11,434 bases of DNA from an uncultured Persicitalea sp. (GTDB lineage: Bacteria > Bacteroidota > Bacteroidia > Cytophagales > Spirosomataceae): positions 1 through 11,434 of the forward strand of contig CATMVR010000087.1 in the NCBI GenBank assembly GCA_950075905.1. The letters run 5' to 3'. Below the pieces are notes generated by a model. The model saw nothing but the letters and a program-made list of their open reading frames with translations, did not search any database and had not been told where the DNA came from. A program made the position numbers and the translations under genes. Position 1 is the stretch's first letter; every line of letters starts with the position of its first letter. Positions 6,491 through 11,434 of the stretch are shown piece by piece.

Positions 6491-6559
6491 GTAAGATTGG
6501 TAAAAAGGAAGCAAAATGATACCTATGCCTAACACGCCAGCCACCAAAATGGTTTTCAC

Positions 6560-7366
6560 CTACATCCCATAAAACCTCATCAACATCCGTTCAAAAATCC
6601 GTTGGGGAAGTATGGAATGGAGCATTATGGCAGCTTTCTGCAAAACCGGGCCCACAGTATAGTGAAGTCGGGGATTTTCTTTTTCAACAATCATGGCCAC
6701 AGTACGGGCAATCGCCGTAGGTGGAGGAGCTTCGCTAACCTCCTGATTGATCTGACGTTGGATATGGAAAAAGGTCTTTGCATAGACCGAACTATTTCGG
6801 GGTTGGGCCACAAGACGGTTCTGATTGATGCTCGTGGAAGTATCTCCGGGCAGTATGCTGCACACCTTAATCTTAAACTCTTTCAATTCCATGCTCAGCG
6901 ACTCTGTTAAAATTTCCAACGAAGCCTTGGTAGCACAGTAAATACCCCGATACGGCAAGCCCATTTCGGCGGCAATAGAGCTAATATTGATGATCAACCC
7001 TCCCCCCTGCTCTCTGAAAATCGGTATGATGGTCCGACAGACCCGAAGCACGCCCATCACGTTAGTGTTGAACACTTTGTAGATCAGCTCATCGGTAGTT
7101 TCTTCAAGGGGCCCTACTATCCCCAGGCCGGCATTGTTGACCAATACGTCTATCCGTCCTGCTTTTTCTAATATCTGATCGATGGCACTCTTTACCATAT
7201 CCTCCCGGGTCACATCCATGCAGATCCATTCAAAATTGCTATGCTCGGGTTTTTTTCGACTGGCTCCAAATACCCGGTACCCCTTTGCTGTCAGGAACTC
7301 GGCGGTACTTTTACCAATTCCCGAGGATGCGCCGGTAATGAGAATGACTTTGGGGCTTGTTGACAT
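6560..7366 (-). CDS. Classical short-chain dehydrogenase/reductase (SDR)
   Basis: This is a 268-residue Rossmann-fold oxidoreductase. The cofactor motif is TGASSGIG (11-18) and the structural motif NNAG (77-80). The active site is Asn102, Ser130, Tyr143 and Lys147 (YCATK), with the usual 13-residue Ser-to-Tyr spacing. Arg37-Lys38 after the second strand suggests NADP(H) over NAD(H). The C-terminal part, with a VGPVLQKAAIML segment and a basic, amphipathic end (RIFERMLMRFYGM), resembles the 17-beta-hydroxysteroid-dehydrogenase-like SDRs that act on lipid substrates near membranes; the actual substrate is unknown. The ATG at 7364-7366 is chosen over the adjacent GTG because it lies at a normal distance from a clear promoter. 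The ATPase gene follows 69 nt downstream and may be cotranscribed, since no terminator lies between them. Confidence 0.92.
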   Translation of the reverse strand: MSTSPKVILITGASSGIGKSTAEFLTAKGYRVFGASRKKPEHSNFEWICMDVTREDMVKSAIDQILEKAGRIDVLVNNAGLGIVGPLEETTDELIYKVFNTNVMGVLRVCRTIIPIFREQGGGLIINISSIAAEMGLPYRGIYCATKASLEILTESLSMELKEFKIKVCSILPGDTSTSINQNRLVAQPRNSSVYAKTFFHIQRQINQEVSEAPPPTAIARTVAMIVEKENPRLHYTVGPVLQKAAIMLHSILPQRIFERMLMRFYGM

Positions 7367-7388
7367 CACGAAGGTTTAAATCAGGGCG

Positions 7389-7420
7389 TAAAGTTACGTG
7401 GCGACCACGATAGCATCAAC
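7389..7420 (-). promoter_or_regulatory. Promoter of the dehydrogenase gene (GTTG, 20-nt spacer, TAACTTTA)
   Basis: On the minus strand GTTG (7420-7417) is followed after 20 nt by TAACTTTA (7396-7389), matching the Bacteroidota -33/-7 pattern. The start codon is about 23 nt further on, so the leader is short. An inverted repeat CGTGG-CGA-CCACG (7397-7409) directly abuts the -7 box and could be an operator. Confidence 0.6.
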
Positions 7421-7452
7421 TCCCATAGTGCATTTGGTGAAGGTATTCAAAC

Positions 7453-7491
7453 AAAAAAACCTATGCCTTCCATAAGAAGCCATAGGTTTTT
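7453..7491 (-). terminator. Intrinsic terminator of the pheT-zapA-rny unit
   Basis: Arms AAAAACCTATG (7455-7465) and CATAGGTTTTT (7481-7491) give an 11-bp stem. After one C-C mismatch the stem continues with CTTC/GAAG (7467-7470 with 7476-7479) and a 5-nt loop. On the minus strand the hairpin ends in seven T (7459-7453), 15 bp after the rny stop codon. It also insulates the dehydrogenase promoter. Confidence 0.88.
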
Positions 7492-7505
7492 GATATAAGT
7501 ACCTT

Positions 7506-9071
7506 TTATCGAGCGTACGCTACAGAGCGCATCTCCCGAATTACCGTAATTTTGATTTGCCCGGGGTACTGCATTTCTTTCTCAATCTTCTGGGAAATGT
7601 CGAATGAAAGTAGGTTTGCCTTTTCGTCGGTAACATTTTCGGCGTCCACGATGACCCTTATCTCGCGTCCGGCCTGGATGGCATAGCATTTCTCCACCCC
7701 GTCAAAGGCCGTGGCCAGGTTTTCCAGATCGCGGAGCCGCTTGATGTACGACTCCATCATCTCGCGGCGGGCACCCGGCCGTGAGCCAGATATGGCATCA
7801 CATACCTGAATAATAGGCGAAATAATGCTAGTTTTTTCTATTTCATCGTGGTGAGCACCAATGGCGTTGCACACTTCAGGATGCTCCTTGTATTTTTTAG
7901 CAAGCTCCATCCCGAGCAGGGCGTGGGGCATTTCAGACTCCTCGTGCCAAACCTTGCCTATGTCGTGCAGCAGACCAGCCCGCTTGGCCAGCTTGGCGTT
8001 CAGGCCCAGTTCTGAGGCCATTGTGGCGCAAAGCTTAGCTACCTCGCGGGAGTGTTGCAGCAGGTTCTGACCGTACGAAGAACGGAACCGCATCCTCCCG
8101 ATCATTTTTACCAACTCGGGGTGCAGTCCGTGTACTCCCAAGTCAATGACCGTCCGCTCACCAATTTCCACGATTTCATCTTCGATGTTCTTGCGGGTTT
8201 TGGCCACCACTTCTTCAATCCGGGCGGGGTGAATCCGACCATCCTGCACCAGGCGGTGCAACGACAGGCGGGCAATTTCGCGCCGAACGGGGTCAAATCC
8301 AGAAATTACAATGGCCTCCGGGGTATCGTCTACAATGATTTCGACCCCGGTAGCGGCTTCAAGGGCCCGGATGTTACGGCCTTCACGACCAATGATCTTA
8401 CCTTTGATGTCGTCGTTTTCGATATTAAAAACCGACACGCAGTTTTCGATCGCATGCTCAGCGGCGGTACGCTGAATGGTTTCAATCACGATTTTCTTGG
8501 CTTCCTTGGTGGCCGTCAACCGCGACTCCTCCATCACGTTTTTGATGTGGGATGCAGCTTTTGACTCGGCTTCCGCCCGCAGGGCATCCACGAGCTGATC
8601 GCGCGCCTCGGCGGCGGTCAGGTTGGCAATCTTTTCCAGCTGCGTCACCTGCTGCTGCAGCAGTTTTTCGGCTTCCTCGCGGCGCTTGGTAGCCAGTTCG
8701 GTTTGTTGGGTCAAATTGCTTTTGAGCGTCTCCAACTCGTTCTCCCGGCGCTTGTTCTGCTCAATGATCTGCGAGATATTCTGTTCCCGCTGTTTGAGTT
8801 TCTGCTCGTTGGTCTGAAGAATGTTCCTTTTCTTGGTGGCTTCTTCTTCAAACTCTTCTTTCAGCCGCAAAAATTTCTCCTTGGCTTCCAGAATGCGGTC
8901 TTTCTTGATATTCTCGGCACTAACTTCGGCATTTCTAAGTATTTCTGCGGCTTTTGCGTTTGCCTCCTCTTCCTTTTTGTTAAAGGATTTTTGAAAGATC
9001 AGCTTTCCGAAAAATATCCCGGCTGCCAATGCGATGACATCCGTCAAGAGTAACATTAAAAAGTCTGGCAT
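7506..9071 (-). CDS. rny: Ribonuclease Y (membrane-anchored endoribonuclease)
   Basis: At 521 residues it has nearly the length of well-studied RNase Y proteins. The order is standard: an N-terminal membrane segment (about 4-22), a long charged coiled coil (about 30-200), a KH RNA-binding domain with GKIIGREGRN (224-233), and an HD phosphohydrolase domain with His340, His369-Asp370 (LLHDIGK), His407-His408 and Asp425. The end (YPGQIKITVIREMRSVAYA) is the familiar family terminus. It cleaves mRNA at the inner face of the membrane and starts bulk mRNA decay where RNase E is absent. The ATG at 9069-9071 follows AGGA at a usable distance. It lies 104 bp after zapA, with no obvious promoter between, so it is probably the last gene of the cluster. 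Confidence 0.97.
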   Translation of the reverse strand: MPDFLMLLLTDVIALAAGIFFGKLIFQKSFNKKEEEANAKAAEILRNAEVSAENIKKDRILEAKEKFLRLKEEFEEEATKKRNILQTNEQKLKQREQNISQIIEQNKRRENELETLKSNLTQQTELATKRREEAEKLLQQQVTQLEKIANLTAAEARDQLVDALRAEAESKAASHIKNVMEESRLTATKEAKKIVIETIQRTAAEHAIENCVSVFNIENDDIKGKIIGREGRNIRALEAATGVEIIVDDTPEAIVISGFDPVRREIARLSLHRLVQDGRIHPARIEEVVAKTRKNIEDEIVEIGERTVIDLGVHGLHPELVKMIGRMRFRSSYGQNLLQHSREVAKLCATMASELGLNAKLAKRAGLLHDIGKVWHEESEMPHALLGMELAKKYKEHPEVCNAIGAHHDEIEKTSIISPIIQVCDAISGSRPGARREMMESYIKRLRDLENLATAFDGVEKCYAIQAGREIRVIVDAENVTDEKANLLSFDISQKIEKEMQYPGQIKITVIREMRSVAYAR

Positions 9072-9175
9072 AATTAATTCCTGTTAATTTGGTGGTTTAC
9101 GATTGCTGAAACCGAACAGGCTATTTATGGACCGAACTTTCAGTAAAACGAACTATCTGCGAGTTTTGAATAAGT
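9072..9175 (-). promoter_or_regulatory. zapA-rny spacer with direct repeats and a possible stem
   Basis: This 104-bp spacer is the longest gap inside the cluster. ACCGAAC occurs at 9111-9117 and again at 9131-9137, exactly 20 bp apart, and CGAAC recurs at 9149-9153. CTGAAA (9106-9111) can pair with TTTCAG (9138-9143) around the first repeats. No TTG/TAnnTTTG promoter is visible on the minus strand. It may be an rny leader with a regulatory fold; the function is not established. Confidence 0.35.
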
Positions 9176-9475
9176 TTACAAAGCTTCTGTCACAAGGACA
9201 TCAAGATCGTCGACCCGGTCTTCCAGGGCGGCGATCAGTTTACCCAATTGATCCTGAGACTTCTGTAAAGCAACCAGGCAATCAATAGAGGTGAGGGCAA
9301 TGGCCTCCAGTGGATCATGCCCTTTTGCTTCATGAACTTTCATTTTATGCATAAACACCTCATAACCATCGCGATACAAAGCTTCCTGCGCGGCAGGTAC
9401 GCTCAAATTAAAGCCTTTATCAAGTATCTTGATAAAAACGGTTGCATACGGTTTAGGCCTACTATCCTCCATCAT
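9176..9475 (-). CDS. zapA: ZapA-like cell-division protein
   Basis: This 99-residue protein from the ATG at 9473-9475 fits ZapA: an N-terminal beta hairpin (ATVFIKILDKGFNLSVPA, about 11-28) followed by a long helix for dimerisation through a coiled coil (QDQLGKLIAALEDRVDDLD near the end). ZapA binds FtsZ polymers and bundles them at midcell, helping the Z ring to form. ATG-ATG at 9475-9470 gives two adjacent starts. A GTG start at 9502 would add nine residues inside the upstream gene and is less likely. The chosen start overlaps the previous stop as ATGA (9475-9472), a sign of translational coupling to the zipper protein upstream. rny follows 104 bp downstream. Confidence 0.88.
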   Translation of the reverse strand: MMEDSRPKPYATVFIKILDKGFNLSVPAAQEALYRDGYEVFMHKMKVHEAKGHDPLEAIALTSIDCLVALQKSQDQLGKLIAALEDRVDDLDVLVTEAL

Positions 9476-9816
9476 AAGGTGTCCTCCAGCATTTCTATGC
9501 ACTTATCTATCTCTATAATATATCGTTCGACTGAATCTTTCAGTTCGGCTAAACCGTCTGTGGGTGTCAGCTTATTACTGACAATCTTAGCGAAATTTTT
9601 AGATTTATTAAAATCTTTTTGTATTAAACTGTATTTTTTGTGGATTAATTTTAATTCGTCTTCGAGCTGCCTGTTCCTGGCTTTCAACTCTTCGTTTTCC
9701 CGTTCCAGCTTAACCAGATCCCATTTGAGCTTATTTTTGATAGCAATCAGGTGCTTCAGCTTTTCCCTGAAATTGCTAAGTTTTATGTTCAGACTATGGA
9801 TCGGGTAAACAGCCAT
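9472..9816 (-). CDS. Small leucine-zipper coiled-coil protein coupled to zapA
   Basis: The 114-residue protein has no signal or membrane segment. Residues 12-70 form a strong coiled coil: Leu23, Leu30, Leu37, Leu44, Leu51 and Ile58 stand at exact seven-residue steps, and Asn41 and Asn48 fall in the alternate core positions, which in GCN4-type zippers favours parallel dimers. A break (NKLTPTDG, 81-88) leads to a second amphipathic helix (89-112, ELKDSVERYIIEIDKCIEML). I recall proteins with this C-terminal pattern next to zapA in other Bacteroidota; no function is known to me. It begins 9 nt after the pheT stop, and its TGA overlaps the zapA ATG, so equal production with ZapA is likely. A role as a ZapA partner, analogous to ZapB, is inference. 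Confidence 0.8.
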   Translation of the reverse strand: MAVYPIHSLNIKLSNFREKLKHLIAIKNKLKWDLVKLERENEELKARNRQLEDELKLIHKKYSLIQKDFNKSKNFAKIVSNKLTPTDGLAELKDSVERYIIEIDKCIEMLEDTL

Positions 9817-9825
9817 AAATTGGAA

Positions 9826-11434
9826 TTATTTACGAATGATAGCCCCAAGCTCTCTTTCAAAGGTAGCCATCACCCGCTGCATTACTTTGTCAATAACCTT
9901 GTCTGTTAAGGTTTGTTGGGTATCCTGAATAATAAAACTCAGCGCGTAGGCTTTTTTCCCCTGCAAAGACTCCCCTTCGAACACGTCAAATACATTGACC
10001 TCTTTGAGAAGTTGCTTCTCTGTACGAAACGCCAGCTGATGCAACTGGGCAAAGGTAACGGCCTTATCCAGAACCAGCGACAAGTCCCGGCGTACCTCGG
10101 GAAAACGGGGTACCTCCCGGAACTGTACCGCGGCATTGTACTGCTTCAGCAAGTAGTCCCAATCAAAATCGGCGTACCACACGGAGGTTTTCAAACCAGC
10201 TTTTTTGGTAAGGCCAGCCCTAACCAGCCCCAGGCTGACCAGGGTCTTTTTGTTCAGGGTATATTCCAGTCCTGTCTGCATGATGCCGTTGCTGACAACG
10301 ACAGTTTCCACTCCTTTGACCTTCATGGCTGTCAACACCTGCTGTACCGCGGCGGCCAGATCATGAAATTTGACCTCACGGGCGGGTACAAACCAGCTTT
10401 CAGCCTGCATGGCGCCCGTCATATAAACGCACAAATGACTTTTTTCGACGTATTTGGCTCCCTGTTTGTGGTAGGTTTTGCCAAACTCGAAAAGTTTCAG
10501 GTCTGCCTGCTTCCTGTTCACATTGTAGGCTACCGTTTCGAGTCCGGAAAATAGCATGGTTTGCCGCATCACCGACAAGTCTTCGCTCAGGTAGTTCAGT
10601 ACCGGCACGGGCTCTCCCGTCAATTCTCCGGCCAGCTGTGCCTGCGGTGCGGGCTTGGTGAGGGAATTATTGATTATTTCAAAAAAACCATTGGCGGCCA
10701 ATGCTTCCGCGCAGCGAATCCGCAGTTTGTCGGGATCGTTGGTCGGAAAATCTGACAGAAAATCGGAACGCATTGCGGGCGACAGCTCCACGTTGTCAAA
10801 ACCATAGATACGCAGGATTTCCTCAATGATATCGGCTTCCCGATGCACGTCAACGCGGAAAGGCGGCACCACGGCCATAAACCCGTTGTCGTCCTCCTGC
10901 TCTACCTGAATATCCAGGCTTTCCAGAATGGACTTCATCAGGGTTCGATCCAGCGACTTGCCGATCAAGCGATCCACGTTTCGGTACTTAACAGGTACTC
11001 TGAAATGCTCAATGGGCTCAGGATACAGATCAATTACCTCCGAAGAGACGGTGCCGCCCGCCACTTCTTTGATCAGCAACACTGCTCTTTTTAAAGCGTA
11101 CAAAGGCATGTTGGGATCGGTGCCCCGCTCGTAACGAAACGACGCGTCGGTTTTGAGGCTGTGCCGCTGCGCCGTCCGCCGAATCCAATCGGCGGAAAAA
11201 TAGGCCGATTCCAGAAAAATAGACTCAGTAGACGTAGTAACCCCCGAATGCTTGCCCCCAAAAACCCCGGCAATACACATGGGGCCTTCGGTATTGCAAA
11301 TCATCAGATCGTAATCGGCCAGCGTCCGCTGCTGATCATCGAGCGTAACGAAGGTACTACCTGCCGGCAGGGTCTTGACCACCACGCGGTTTCCTTTGAC
11401 CGCGGCCGCGTCGAAGGCATGAAGCGGCTGGCCC
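9826..11434 (-). CDS. pheT: Phenylalanyl-tRNA synthetase beta subunit, C-terminal two thirds (5' end outside window)
   Basis: The frame stays open to the right edge. Residues just before the first in-frame GTG (11383-11385) read GQPLHAFD, the conserved motif leading into the B3/B4 editing domain, so the gene continues beyond the window and is not started at that GTG. The 535 residues seen cover the end of B3/B4 (with SIFLESAYF), a B5 domain closing with HREADIIEEILRIYGFDNV, the catalytic-like core, and the C-terminal FDX-ACB anticodon-binding domain (from FREVPRFPEVRRDLSLVLD). About 260-270 N-terminal residues, including the tRNA-binding OB fold, are missing if the protein has the usual length near 800. 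With PheS it charges tRNA-Phe and edits misacylated tyrosine. The stop TAA at 9826-9828 is followed 9 nt later by the zipper gene. Confidence 0.97.
   Translation of the reverse strand, partial: GQPLHAFDAAAVKGNRVVVKTLPAGSTFVTLDDQQRTLADYDLMICNTEGPMCIAGVFGGKHSGVTTSTESIFLESAYFSADWIRRTAQRHSLKTDASFRYERGTDPNMPLYALKRAVLLIKEVAGGTVSSEVIDLYPEPIEHFRVPVKYRNVDRLIGKSLDRTLMKSILESLDIQVEQEDDNGFMAVVPPFRVDVHREADIIEEILRIYGFDNVELSPAMRSDFLSDFPTNDPDKLRIRCAEALAANGFFEIINNSLTKPAPQAQLAGELTGEPVPVLNYLSEDLSVMRQTMLFSGLETVAYNVNRKQADLKLFEFGKTYHKQGAKYVEKSHLCVYMTGAMQAESWFVPAREVKFHDLAAAVQQVLTAMKVKGVETVVVSNGIMQTGLEYTLNKKTLVSLGLVRAGLTKKAGLKTSVWYADFDWDYLLKQYNAAVQFREVPRFPEVRRDLSLVLDKAVTFAQLHQLAFRTEKQLLKEVNVFDVFEGESLQGKKAYALSFIIQDTQQTLTDKVIDKVMQRVMATFERELGAIIRK

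Noticed and set aside
6491..6559. N-terminal hydrophobic extension of the ATPase from a GTG start
   Set aside because: It would make a membrane-anchored form, but family members as I recall them start near the ATG at 6490. The GTG abuts the SDR stop with no independent support. It is kept as an alternative start only.
8052..8564. A 170-codon plus-strand open frame opposite rny
   Set aside because: It is antisense to the KH/HD region of a clear RNase Y gene, with no recognisable motif.
11091..11385. GTG at 11385 as the true start of pheT
   Set aside because: The frame continues upstream to the window edge and encodes the conserved GQPLHAFD motif, so the gene starts outside the window.
1..11434. 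Mobile elements, CRISPR arrays, tRNA genes, defence or biosynthetic clusters
   Set aside because: No transposase, integrase, regularly spaced repeat, tRNA-like cloverleaf or cluster-type enzyme set could be found by reading both strands; the content is housekeeping.

Overview
The window looks like a core-genome segment of a Bacteroidota bacterium, most likely order Cytophagales (Spirosomaceae-like, e.g. Dyadobacter relatives). The evidence is the protein flavour (PF10023-type aminopeptidase, DUF3108 protein, short three-His-box desaturase, a pheT/coiled-coil/zapA/rny cluster), Bacteroidota-type promoters (TTG, about 20 nt, then TAnnTTT[G/A]) and weak or absent Shine-Dalgarno sequences. The genus is inference. 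No tRNA, rRNA, CRISPR array, insertion sequence or prophage gene is visible.

Left part (1-3470): the 3' end of a plus-strand GNAT/FemAB-like acyltransferase gene converges on, and overlaps by 14 bp, a minus-strand pair: a membrane-anchored HELTH metallopeptidase, then a DUF3108 secreted protein 25 nt downstream. The terminator of that pair lies inside the coding sequence of the converging gene. Upstream is a fatty-acid desaturase gene, closed by its own long hairpin terminator.

Middle (3471-7505): a 325-bp divergent intergenic region carries the desaturase promoter and the recA promoter. The recA promoter has an inverted repeat placed like an operator and a leader hairpin followed by a U-rich run. 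recA (+) ends at a strong bidirectional terminator that it shares with a convergent minus-strand gene for a Mg-chelatase/MoxR-like AAA+ ATPase with an aspartate-rich tail. Directly upstream of that gene is a classical short-chain dehydrogenase with a clear promoter containing a small palindrome.

Right part (7506-11434): a minus-strand cluster is transcribed from beyond the right edge: pheT (5' end missing), a 114-aa leucine-zipper protein, zapA (start overlapping the previous stop as ATGA) and rny (RNase Y), ending at an intrinsic terminator. It joins tRNA charging, Z-ring assembly and mRNA decay in one probable transcription unit. The small zipper protein is the least characterised member and the best candidate for new biology.

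I see no clear exotic or defence-like system here. The items worth a second look are regulatory structures around recA, the uncharacterised zipper protein coupled to zapA, and the orphan AAA+ ATPase with degenerate Walker motifs.
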